A model generated the notes under the pieces. It ran no database searches. It was not told the origin of the DNA and worked only from the letters and a program-made list of their open reading frames with translations. From Malus domestica (Eukaryota > Streptophyta > Magnoliopsida > Rosales > Rosaceae), in assembly GCF_042453785.1 (NCBI RefSeq), contig NC_091677.1, positions 5,551,501 to 5,615,500 on the forward strand: DNA of 64,000 nt. Direction: 5' to 3'. Shown here in pieces: positions 32,116 through 43,125 of this stretch; the stretch's first letter is position 1; every line of letters starts with the position of its first letter. The position numbers and the translations under genes were made by a program.

Positions 32116-32400
32116 TGAAACATGCTTTAATAAAAAATTGAGATTATATGTAACATGCTTTAACAAAAAATTGAGATTATATGTACATGCTTTAATAAAA
32201 AAATTGAAATTATAGATTAGTTTAAATGACGAGTGTGTCTATATTATATACACACACATTTCTCTTGTATTGAATAATCCATATATGTAACATGCTTTAA
32301 TAAAAAATTAAAATTATAGATTAAAAATACGTAATTACAGCTCAAATAACGTGTGTGTCTATATTATATATACACATTTCCCTTGTAGTGAGGGATCCAT
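32116..32400 (+). repeat. Short tandem repeats (ACATGCTTTAATAAAAAATT)
   Basis: A unit of about 33 bp beginning ACATGCTTTAATAAAAAATT occurs three times in a row (32119-32215) and again at 32288. A following TGTGTCTATATTATATA block is also repeated, giving a larger imperfect duplication of about 170 bp. Confidence 0.8.
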
Positions 32401-32930
32401 ATATACAAATTATATACGCTGAATATGACTTTTTGGTTTGGTCAAAGGCAAAATAGCTTCAAAGAAACAGAAACTTCTATTTGATGTTTTTAAACCTATC
32501 CAACCAATTCAAGGGAATGCTAGCATCTTACTGAAAATCAATTGAAAATAGGTGGAGAAACTCATGATCTTATGGCCTGTTTGGTATCCTATTTGAAATT
32601 TTTTATCATTTCTCAAAACATTTCTTAAGAACATTTATCAAAAACAATTTTCTTGAAGACTCAAAAACTTTTGTGATTTAAAAATTTTAAATCTTACGAC
32701 TTAAACTAGATAAAAAGATCTAAAAATAAGGAGTTGCAAGAGAGGGAGAAAGAGGAGAGATGAAGAAAGAAAGTAATAGATGATTGAAGGAAAGAGAAAA
32801 AAGGGAGAGGATCGGACGAGATAGAGAGGAAGATGAGTGAGAGAAAGAACCGAGAGAATGTATATTATAGCCAATTAGATGAGAGAGGAAAAAGGTAAAA
32901 AAAAAAAAAGAGGAAAGAGAAAGAAGAAGA

Positions 32931-32934
<4 letters not shown>

Positions 32935-32966
<32 letters not shown>
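32935..32966 (+). repeat. GA microsatellite
   Basis: About 16 uninterrupted GA units inside the MITE, in a longer purine-rich stretch (32700-33000). Confidence 0.95.
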
Positions 32967-32970
<4 letters not shown>

Positions 32971-33041
32971 GAGGGAGATGGGAGGAGGGAGAGAAAAGAA
33001 ATGAGTAAATTTAAGTTTAAAAACTCTAAAAACTCACTTTT

Positions 33042-33299
33042 TGTTGTGGTCTATTTTATCTGACAGAGGGACTAGGGCCGGCGGCAGAGAGAGAGAGGAG
33101 AGAGATGTGTGTTTGTAGAATTGTAGGGGAATGTGTGTGTTGTTATCCCTCCTACATTGTGCCTTTATTTATAGTAGTAAAGGGAGAGAAGATATTCCTT
33201 CTTCTCCAAGTAATACAAGTTGTAATAGGAAAGGATAACTAGAATCAAATCTTATCTAGGATTTACACAATCATACTTAAACTAGGAATGTTTACAACA
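33042..33299 (-). repeat. Copia 3' LTR
   Basis: 258 bp, TGTTGTAAAC...CCACAACA on the minus strand, almost identical to 39470-39727. Confidence 0.95.
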
Positions 33300-36200
33300 C
33301 TCCCCCTTGAGTGGGTAAATACTCAAGGTAGATTCAGCATCATGCAGAAGTTGAGGAAGTCGACTCGTCGGCATTGATTCCAAGGAACAACGCTTATTCT
33401 CAATAAGGTAGGAACTTGCATAAGTAGTAAGTCTCACTAAAAACCCTAAGGCTATGGCAAAAACCCAAGTAGGGACAAAATCCATAGTCTAAGGAAAAAT
33501 GCGTGAGAAATGCAAAGTCAAAAGAAACGTCTACAGGACGTCATCAGGGATATGACCAGCCCAAGGTGGGTGCCTCGTTAAAACCTAGTTAGGTAGCAAA
33601 AACCCAGTGGGAAAAATGCTCCTAATCGTAGGGAAAAAGAGTACATTAAGATCAAGCAAGTATCTAGAAGATACTCCCCCTGAGTTTGACATAATTCCAA
33701 AGAGAAATAGCAAAGTTACAACTCAGAAAGTTTACGCATACCAATTCCATGAACAAGCTTCTGAAACGTCGCCTTCGATAGTGATTTGGTGAAGAGGTCG
33801 GCCAGATTGTCTTGTGATCGGATTTGCGTGACTTCAATCTTCTGATGCTCTTGTTGTTGATGTGTAAAGAAGAACTTCGGCGCAATATGCTTGGTGTTGT
33901 CTCCTTTGATGTAACCCTTCTTGAGCTGTTCGATGCAAGCTGCGTTGTCTTCAAAAATCGTCGTCGGGGCATTAACGGCAGGATGAAGATCACAGGAGCT
34001 TCGAATATGGCCCACTACTGCTCTCAACCAAAAGCATTCCCGAGTTGCTTCATGTAAGGCGAGAATTTCAGCATGGTTAGACGAAGTGGCAACTAAGGTC
34101 TGTTTAGTTGACCTCCAAGATATTGCGGTGCCTCCAACGGTAAAGACATAACCCGTCTGAGAACGCGCCTTGTGCGGATCAGATAAGTATCCAGCGTCGG
34201 CATAACCAACAAGGCGAGAATCAACCCGATGAGCATAGGGTGCGGCATCACTCGAGGATTCGTAGGGATAGAATAAGCCCAAATCCGTAGTACCCCTAAG
34301 GTAACGGAAGATGTCTTTCACGCCAGTCCAATGTCTGCGTGTTGGTGCATTGTTGTATCTTGCCAAAAGATTAACAGCGAAGGAGATGTCGGGTCTAGTG
34401 CATTGAGCTAAGTACAATAAAGCGCCTATCGCACTTAGATAAGGAACTTCAGGCTCCAAAATCTCTTCATCATCCTCCTTCGGACTGAAGGGATCTCGCT
34501 TTGCATCTAGCGTACGAACGACCATAGGAGTACTCGAAGGCTTCGCTTTATCCTCATTAAAACGGCGCAACACCTTCTGGGTGTAGTTCGATTGATGTAC
34601 TAGGATTCCATCCGAACAATGCTCTATCTCGAGACCGAGACAGTATCGAGTCTTACCTAGATCTTTCATCTCAAATTCCGACTTCAGGTGCGAAGCAGTT
34701 CTCGCGAGCTCTTCAGGAGTTCCGATGAGATTCATGTCATCGACATATACTGCAACAATCGCAAATCCGGAATGTGACTTCTTAATGAACACACAAGGGC
34801 ATAGTTCGTTATTCACATATCCCTGACTAGTCAAATACTCACTTAAACGGTTATACCACATTCTTCCGGATTGTTTCAAACCGTATAGTGAACGCCTCAG
34901 CCGAATTGAGAGCGTGTTCCGGGGTTTGGAAATATTTGAACCAGTCAATGTAAGTCCTTCGGGAACTTTCATATAAATTTCCGTATCAAGATCCCCATAG
35001 AGATACGCGGTTACTACGTCCATCAGCTGCATATCCAGTTTTTCGGAAACTACCAAACTGATAAGGTATCGAAAAGTAATCACATCCATAACGGGTGAGT
35101 AAGTTTCGTCATAGTCAATCCCGGGGCGTTGTGAGAAACCTTGTGCTACAAGACGAGCTTTGTAACGCACAATTTCGTTCTTCTCATTACGCTTCCGAAC
35201 GAAAACCCACTTGTAGCCAACGGGCTTCACATGTGGAGGAGTAGGAACTACAGGTCCAAACACCTTACGTTTCACAAGTGAATCAAGTTCGACTTGGATT
35301 GCTTGTTTCCAGTTTGACCAATCAGCTCTACGTCGACATTCATCAACGGAACGCGGTTCAATGTCATCGCTCAACATGATCTCAGTAGCTACTGCAAATG
35401 CTAATGCATCGTCGACAATCATCTCATTTCTACGCCACACATCATCTAAGCTAGCATAATAGACCGAAATCTCACGATTCTCGGGAGGAGGATTCGTCTC
35501 TTCAAGGACGCTTCCATAATCTAAAATTTCCTCATGAGTTGGGTAAAATGAGTAAGCGATAGTCGGATTCACGGTAGGCTCTTCAGGACCTTGTGCCGTG
35601 GTTTTCCTCTTCCGGGGGTGTGAATCCTTTGAACCAAGGGGTCTGCCACGCTTTTGTGTAGGGGCAGATGATTGGCTAGCCGCTAATGTACGTGGATCAC
35701 CAGAATTGGCGTCCCGGGCTTCCAGGAGGGTAGTCCGTCGTACATTTGGTACATCCATCTTTGCAGGCGTATTCGCAGCTGGAATATGTGATCTTGTCAC
35801 GCGCGCTAGATCGGTGAAAGCATCTGGCATGCTCTGAGCTATGCTCTGGAGATCTAATATGCGCTGCACTTCAGCTTCAGACTGAGCGGTGCGGGGATCT
35901 AAATGAGACAAAGTGGGAGTCGTCCACGATAATTCGCGTCGTTCATTAGGAACGTTGACGTTCTTATCTCCCCCTAACGACGGGAAGACTGTCTCATAGA
36001 AGTGACAATCCGCGAAACGAGCGGTAAACAGATCGCCTGTCAAAGGTTCTAAGTAACGAATAATCGAAGGAGAATCATATCCGACATAGATTCTCATCCT
36101 TCGCTGAGGCCCCATTTTTGTACGTAAGGGCGGCGAGATCGGCACATAGACCGCACAACCAAAAACGCGCAGATGCGATATGTCGGGTTCGCATCCGGTG

Positions 36201-39200
36201 ACCAACTGAAGGGCACTAAATGGTTGTGTCGCAACAGGCCTCAGGCGGACCAACTTTGCTGCGTGCAATATTGCATGGCCCCAAGCAGCGATCGGGAGCT
36301 TGGTACGTATGACCAACGATCGAGCAATCATTTGTAAACGCTTAATGAAAGCCTATGCCAGGCCGTTCTGGGTGTGAACATGGGGTACAGGATGTTCAAC
36401 TTCAACCCCAACCGACATGCAATAGTCATCAAAAGTTTTAGATGTGAATTCTCCAGCATTATCCAATCGAATAGATTTGATCGGATAATCAGGATGGTGA
36501 GCCCTGAACTTGATAACCTGAGCCAACAGTTTGGAGAATGCAGCGTTCCTTGTGGACAACAAGCACACGTGTGACCAACGTGTAGAAGCGTCAACCAAAA
36601 CCATAAAATATCTAAATGGTCCGCAGGGAAGTTGAATCGGTCCACAAATGTCCCCCTGAATTCGTTGTAGAAAAATGGGAGGATTCGAACGAATCTTGTC
36701 ATAAGAAGGCTTAGTAATAAGCTTTCCCATAGAACATGTTTGACATGCAATTTCATGGATCGAACCTAAGCTTCGGGTTAGTGGATGCCCGTGTGAAGTT
36801 TTGAGGATACGGCGCATCGCTATTCGTCCAGGATGTCCCAAACGATCATGCCAAAGTGTAATTTCGTGCGCGGTCCCTGTGGTAGGGCCGGCCACATAGT
36901 GGCATTCTATGGGGCGTATGGTCGTAGTATATAGACCACTCGGGTTACGCTCCATCTTCTCTAGAATACGCTTCTGGCCATATTCGTAGGAAGTTACGCA
37001 CAGAAATTCAACTCCGTTTTCTTCGTGGGTTTCAGCGTGGTAATTGTTATCTCTAATGTCCTTGAAACTTAGTAACGTTCTTCCGGAACATGGAGAATAG
37101 AGTGCCTCAGCAATGGTCAAGATTGTACCATTGGACAACATTATACGTGCTTGACCGTATCCTTCGATCAGGTTGGATGGGCCTGAGAGGGTTGTCAGAG
37201 GTGCATTCTTAGGTACGAAGTTAGTGAAATAGATGCGTTCACGCAAAACAGTATGCGTGGTTGCACTATCTGCCAGACAACTAACTTTCCCACTAGTCAT
37301 ACCTAGAATGAAAAATTAATTTGAATTGGTCACATGCATAAAAGTTTATAAAAACAAGTATCAATTCAAAATAATTTCATTTATTCAAGGAAAAAACTTA
37401 ATATCCAAAATAAATCGCCAACTAATAATCCAAAAATAAAGGAAAATTGTTCAAAATCAACCAAAGAACAAGGTGGGGTTCGGCCACTAGGTGGAATTCG
37501 GCCCCAATTGTCTTATTTTAACTGAAAAATAAGTCTATGTCTAAGATTCTAATCTTCCATAGGAGTGGTATCCTCCTGAAAGTCAGAAACCTCCATCTTT
37601 GTAGTCTCCGGTTCGTCCACTTGCAGGAAGTTTGATTCAAACTTCGTACGACGAGAATGATATGCATCCACAACCTTCTTGGGAGCACGGCAAATACGGG
37701 ACCAATGGTCCTTGGAACCACAACGATAGCACATATCGTCATTCATTGTGGCAGGTGTTTTGCCCTTATTCTTGAAGTTCGGGGCCTTGGGAGCGAGGTT
37801 TGGGCGCTTCTGGGCTTTGTTTCCTCCCTTGGATGGGCCTTGGCTCTGTTGACCTTGGTGGGATGGCTTCTGGCCGCCCTTACCACGCCTCTTTTGGCGT
37901 TTTGGGTGCTGATTAGTGCTATAATGTGCTTCAGGCACAGCAGTAGCCCCAGTAGGTCGAGCTTGATGATTCTTCATCAACAGCTGGTTCTGCTTTTCAG
38001 CAAGAAGTAAAACAGAGATCAAATCCGAGAACTTAGTGAACTTCTGAGCTCTATATTGTTGCTGCAGGACAATATTAGAAGCAGAGAAGGTCGAGTAGGT
38101 CTTCTCCAGGAGATCCTCTTCAGTCAAAGTTTCATTGCAAAACTTGAGAAGTGATCGGATTCAACAAACTTCAGAATTATATTCATTCACAGACTTAAAG
38201 TCTTGGAAGCGCAAGTGCTGCCAGTCGTGTCTTGCTTCAGGCAAGAATATGTCCTTTTGGTGATTGAAACGATCAGCCAAAGCGACCCATAATGCACGTG
38301 GATCCTCCTCAGCAAGGTACTCAGTTTGTAGAGCGTCATGGATATGTCTTCGGATGAAGATCATAGCAGTGGCTTTTTCAGCCTTGCCAACAGGTTTATC
38401 TGTTGCTTCTTCAATAGCAGGACGCAAGTTCTTTGCAGTGAGGTGGAGCTTCACATCTTGAACCCACTTGAGGTAGTTCCTTCCAGAAACCTCCAAAGCG
38501 GTGAAGTCGAGTTTGTTCAAATTCGACATGTTCCTATCACAAAATGGATGAACAAGATGTGGTTAGTGTAATGGAGAAAAATCAATCCATTCACATAGGA
38601 GTAGAACATACAGGTTCTAATAGACATGTATTGGTTTAATTTTGCATGAAAAACTTCGGGTTTTCATGGGTGATATATTTAAGTGAAAACTTCGGGTTTT
38701 CTAACAAGGCATGTGTATAAGAAACTTCGGGTTTCAAAGTAATTATGAACTTCAGGTTCATATATTCCTGCAGGCAAACACAAATATATATGCAAACAAA
38801 TATGCAAAGAATATATGCAGAGATATTGTATAATGATAAGTGAATTAATTTATTTTTGGTCTTCGGGGCCAAATTAAAGTGTGGGTGAAAATATAAAAAC
38901 CCATATTTAAAAAAAATATTAAATAATAAAATCTCGGGGCCTAAAAGTATAAGCCAAGAACCCTCGGGTGGGATGACAGGCCCACGGGGTGAGAAGAGGG
39001 GAATGGGCTGCTGTGTGCAGCCCTAAAAATTTTTTTTTTTTTTTTTTTTTCCGGGCCGTTCCAGGCGAGCCCAGAAAACTTTTTTTTTTTTTTTTTTTTT
39101 TTTTAATTTTAATTAGATGCATATATAATTCAATGAATCGCATATTTACTTTGATGCATATGCAAATAATAGTTTCAATGCATGTACATATGTAAGATTC

Positions 39201-39469
39201 AATTCATGGCAAATATCAAATTCACATAATTGTAGCAATTTTGATGATGAAGCATACACAATTTATGTAGAATCTAAAATACGTAAAACGTAAAGTTGGG
39301 TCATGCATCATGGTGAATGTTCATGCTATCAGGGCTTGCAAAATATCGAGTTAAAAGCCGTTGTTTGGAAAGAACCTGATTGCGTGATGATATGGATGAA
39401 CTGGTTTGATGCAGAAAAAATCTCCAACGTCAGATTCCTAAGCGCAGCGGTAGGAGCGTGCTGATAACG

Positions 39470-39727
39470 TGTTGTGGTCTATTTTATCTGACAGAGGGAC
39501 TAGGGTCGGCGGCAGAGAGAGAGAGGAGAGAGATGTGTGTTTGTAGAATTGTAGGGGAATGTGTGTGTTGTTATCCCTCCTACATTGTGCCTTTATTTAT
39601 AGTAGTAAAGGGAGAGAAGATATTCCTTCTTCTCCAAGTAATACAAGTTGTAATAGGAAAGGATACCTAGAATCAAATCTTATCTAGGATTTACACAATC
39701 ATACTTAAACTAGGAATGTTTACAACA
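39470..39727 (-). repeat. Copia 5' LTR
   Basis: 258 bp, the upstream LTR of the minus-strand element, almost identical to 33042-33299. Confidence 0.95.
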
Positions 39728-39959
39728 CTTTTTATGTTTTTAGATAATAGACTATATTTTTTAGTTAGTCTTAAGTTTAGTTTTTGAAAATAGTTTTATC
39801 AAACAAAATTTTAAGGCCTAAAACTTGAAAATTGTTTTTGAGTTTAAAAAATTGAATTTAAATAGAGTATCAAACAGACCCTTAAACACTTAAAAGCAAC
39901 AATTTCCTTCTCCCTAATATTGCTTGTATAAAAAACGAAGACTTTGATTTCTAATATTG

Positions 39960-40100
39960 GATACTCAAAACTGTTAAATTGATCGTATGTTCCCTTTGCA
40001 CTCCTGTTTTTGTTTTGTGGTTCTTTGTTTTTTTTTTGTTGATCTTTCTTAAACTTGACATTTGAAGCAAGAATGTACAAAGTCTGATTGTGTAACTTAG
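39960..40100. repeat. Orphan BAHD downstream flank, copy 4
   Basis: Matches 28745-28870 (GGATACTCAAAAC, TGTTCC, CTTGACATTTGAAGCAAGAA, TCTGATTGTGTAA), but no BAHD gene follows on its right. It marks a fifth duplicated unit whose gene is missing. Confidence 0.7.
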
Positions 40101-41039
40101 AGGAAAACCGAATTAAACAAGGATGCAGGGCATACTAACGTAGAACAGATGGCCGAGTGAACTGAAGACGAAATGGACAGAAGGAAGACAAAAAGACGCA
40201 ATAAGAATTTACAGATTTGGCATCCGAGCTCCATTTTGGACCCATGATACTAAGCGCAACTTCCCAGTTCAAACCCACTGTTTTGCTATGACGTATGATG
40301 AGTTTTGGTCATCCAATTTTAGGCTACTAAAACCGCAATTTAAATTTTGTAATAAAAATCGGACCTTTTGAATTTCATCCGACTAATATCGTTTTCATTC
40401 CCTAAGACCCTTAGGCTTCCGCAGGATTGTGATCAAGTCTATTCAAGCCGTTTGACTCTCAATGTAATTCATCAATTCAGAATTAATCAATCAAGCTTTT
40501 GGATATTCTCACAAACTCTAGTAGATTTCAAAAAACTTGATTCTTCGATTGCATAGGTCTGTAACTCTTTACGTTCGTGCTCTGTCACATAGGCTTTATG
40601 GACACGACAGATCTGCACTCAATTTTATTTGGGTAATGCATCCATGCAGGTTAAAAATGTTGTGTTTATGAAGTTTCACAATCCACCCAGAAAATTCATA
40701 CCCACTTTTTATAGCATCAATCAGAGCCTTTTTCAGCTTTTACCATTATTTTTATTTTTTATACGCTCTTTTTAATTTTTCATGGTCGGATGAAATAAAT
40801 TGAAGAATATTAAATAATAAAAATTGTTACTTAATGCTATGATCTAGTGTTATTTCTTCTCACTTGTAAGTGAAAGTTTTTATGTTCAATTCTCGCCAAA
40901 AAGACGAACATGAACCATATTACTACTAACACATTGTGAAACTAAAGTCAACCCTCCCTCAAGTAGATAATAATGTTTGTTCAAAAACATAAATAAATAA
41001 AATAAAATAAAATGATAAAAATTAATAAAAGTAATATAA
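40101..41039. other. Gene-free stretch
   Basis: No gene is supported. Near 40850-40930 there is a degraded relative of the inverted-repeat family at 60365-60735 (TTCTTCTCACTTGTAAGTGA). Confidence 0.5.
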
Positions 41040-41384
41040 GCTCACCCTTGGTACATAATTAAGATTTGATTTGTTCAACGCTCTTGATTGTTTCTTTCAA
41101 GCCAACTACTACATTTTCCAACAAATTTACAAAGAACAACCAAGTTGGATTACAGCCAGATTCCGTCAAATTATATCACTATTGGTATTGCAGCTGCCCA
41201 CCTTACAGAAATTACAAGGTTTGCTCCGTTTTATACTTCTTTGATACATTTTATTCAAATTCGTATATTTCGGTAAGAAACAAACTTTTATCTATTCCTT
41301 GAGTTAGGCAGAGTTGTAAATATAACTTTCTACATAATGTATGCTGTTTAAAAACCCGCAGCATCGCGCGGGCACCTTTGCTAG
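41040..41384 (+). mobile_element. Helitron 3' end
   Basis: A GC-rich hairpin (CCCGCAGCATCGCGCGGG at 41355-41372) followed by CACCTTTGCTAG and then T at 41385 matches the Helitron terminus rule (hairpin, short spacer, CTAG, insertion before T). The 5' end could not be found; the start given is only where a small uncharacterised open frame begins nearby. Confidence 0.75.
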
Positions 41385-41403
41385 TTTGTAACTAGATTCA
41401 TAA

Positions 41404-41757
41404 TAAATTGTAGCAATGATCTCTCAACTTTAATTCAATTAAAACAATGGTTCTTTAACTAAACATTCATTACCGGTGATCTCTCAACTCATCAAAACGT
41501 GCAACTATGGTCATTTTTATCAATTCTGTTAGAACTTTCGACTTTAACTCAATTGAAACAATGGTCCCTCAAATTTAATCCAATTATAACAATAGTCCTT
41601 CTAACATAACTCATTTTGACAAAATTCTGACAAAGTTGAAGAAAATGATAAGAACTACACATTTTAATGAGTTGAGGGACCAATAATAATAGATTTTTAG
41701 TTAATTGACCATTATTCAAATTTATTAAAATTGAACCACCATTGCTATAATTTACTC
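41404..41757. mobile_element. MITE with TAAATTGTAGCAATG ends
   Basis: Left TAAATTGTAGCAATGATC and right CACCATTGCTATAATTTA form inverted ends. The interior contains repeated CTCAACTTTAATTCAATT-like phrases in both orientations. The target duplication is not clear. Confidence 0.65.
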
Positions 41758-42204
41758 TTTGATTCGCTTCCTGTTTCACTAAGCTCCCTTACGTTGCTCT
41801 CAAATTCGAACCTTTATCCAGATGGAGGAGAATAAAGTGGCAGAGAAAGTGAGCTAAGCTTCCGCCACAACCAATTTGCTCTGCAAATTTCTCGGCGAAA
41901 TCCGAACCACAAAAAAAGCTCGAAAGAAATAATCTTTCTCTTGGGCTTCTTTTTCTTCTAGTTAGTGGGGCCAGATCAAAATCGCCATTGAAGCAATCTC
42001 AGAGGTAAAACAATTAAATTCTTGTTGGTTTGCATCATTGCATGCACATATTGATTTGTTTCTTGTTTCTGATTCCCTTATTAATTTTATTGTTGATTTA
42101 TAATTATTTTTTAATTAAGATTAGAGCTTTGGATTGATAGGAAATGGTATTTATACTGCTTGATCAAATTTTGTAAATTTTTGAAGCTCTGGTTGTATCT
42201 GGAG

Positions 42205-42639
42205 CGACGCTAGTTGGGCAACGGGCCACCGATTCCCAATCACCAACTCACCTTTTTCCCAAAAAAAACCCTAAGCTGCTCACTGCAAAAACCATTGCCG
42301 CCGTCAGACATATCACCACATCTGCAATTGCAGATCCATACTCTCTCTAGTCTCGTAGACCATCGTCACACCGAGAAGGAGACGGTGAGACTCGGGGAGA
42401 GAAGACGGCAAGGCGCAGAGCACCCAGATTGGCTAGCGTCCGCCTGCTTCTGGGTAGACAGTCGTATTTTCCCAGGCCGCCCGGACCGTCCAGCTTACGT
42501 CTAGCCCGCCCAGCGTCCGTTTAGCCGCCCAGGCGTCTGCCTTATGCCGCCTAATAGCTTTCCCGATTTATTAAACGATTTTGGGTTAATCGTGGCGGAG
42601 CACCATCGTCTAGCGCCTAGAGCATTTTTTAGAACACTG
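42205..42639. mobile_element. hAT-like insertion in the PGM 5' UTR intron
   Basis: A GC-rich 435-bp block in AT-rich DNA is flanked by the perfect 8-bp repeat ATCTGGAG (42197-42204 and 42640-42647). The right end TTTTTTAGAACACTG looks like a hAT terminus, but the left end CGACGCTAG does not pair well with it. It lies between two inferred 5' UTR exons of the phosphoglycerate mutase gene. Confidence 0.55.
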
Positions 42640-43125
42640 ATCTGGAGAGACCAATTTGGAATTGGGTAAATTTTGTGCTCATGTATTATTTTACCAATGC
42701 CAACCAGCTTAAAAATGGTTTCTTATTGCATTTCTTTATCTTTAGTTTAGGTTTTGCTAAAATTTCTGTTAAATTGTCATGATTCTGAATATCAAGATTG
42801 CTAAAATCTTATTTTGCTTGCCCAAACATTGCCTCGATTTTTTAGAACATTTCTACCACGATGTATTTAGAGCTAACTTGTTAGTAGTGAATACCATACC
42901 ATTTCCATTTTTTTCAGACACGGTGTAGAAATTTTTGTAATGGTGCTTCTTCTGGTGTATTTGGTTGCAGAGGTGGGAACGTCTAGTGATTCTGGTCTTT
43001 AGCGGAATTGGACTGCAACGAAAGCTGGAGGAAATAAACAAATAGAAAGCGGTTTTACTTTGTTCCTTGTACATTGTCAAATCTTTCCCTTTTGTGTAAA
43101 ATGAGTGTGTAGCATATTATTAGAC

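Larger units (their letters stand above)
33042..39727 (-). mobile_element. Ty1/Copia LTR retrotransposon, structurally complete, young fossil
   Basis: Two 258-bp LTRs (33042-33299 and 39470-39727), differing at about two positions, enclose the element; CTTTT is duplicated on both sides. In minus-strand order it carries gag with a CCHC zinc knuckle (roughly 38.5-37.5 kb), protease/integrase (roughly 37.3-36.3 kb), then reverse transcriptase and RNase H (roughly 36.3-33.7 kb). The pol order (integrase before RT) identifies Copia. A purine-rich tract AAGGGGGAG borders the 3' LTR. The coding part is interrupted about two times, so it looks inactive although all parts are present. The near-identical LTRs suggest insertion within about the last million years, assuming usual plant rates. 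Confidence 0.95.
32573..39881. mobile_element. PIF/Harbinger-like MITE interrupted by a Copia element
   Basis: Ends TGGCCTGTTTGGTATCCTAT and (reverse complement) GGGTCTGTTTGATACTCTAT form inverted repeats, with TTA on both sides (32570-32572 and 39882-39884). Without the Copia and its 5-bp duplication the element is about 620 bp. The duplicated segment near 28690-28705 reads GATCTTTTAAGCACTT with no element, which serves as an empty site. Three-base TTA/TAA duplications are typical of PIF/Harbinger elements. Confidence 0.78.

Noticed and set aside
32116-32400. CRISPR-like array
   Set aside because: The repeats are adjacent without unique spacers, and the DNA is plant nuclear.
42214-42504. 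96-residue open frame upstream of PGM
   Set aside because: It lies inside the GC-rich inserted block and matches no family I know.
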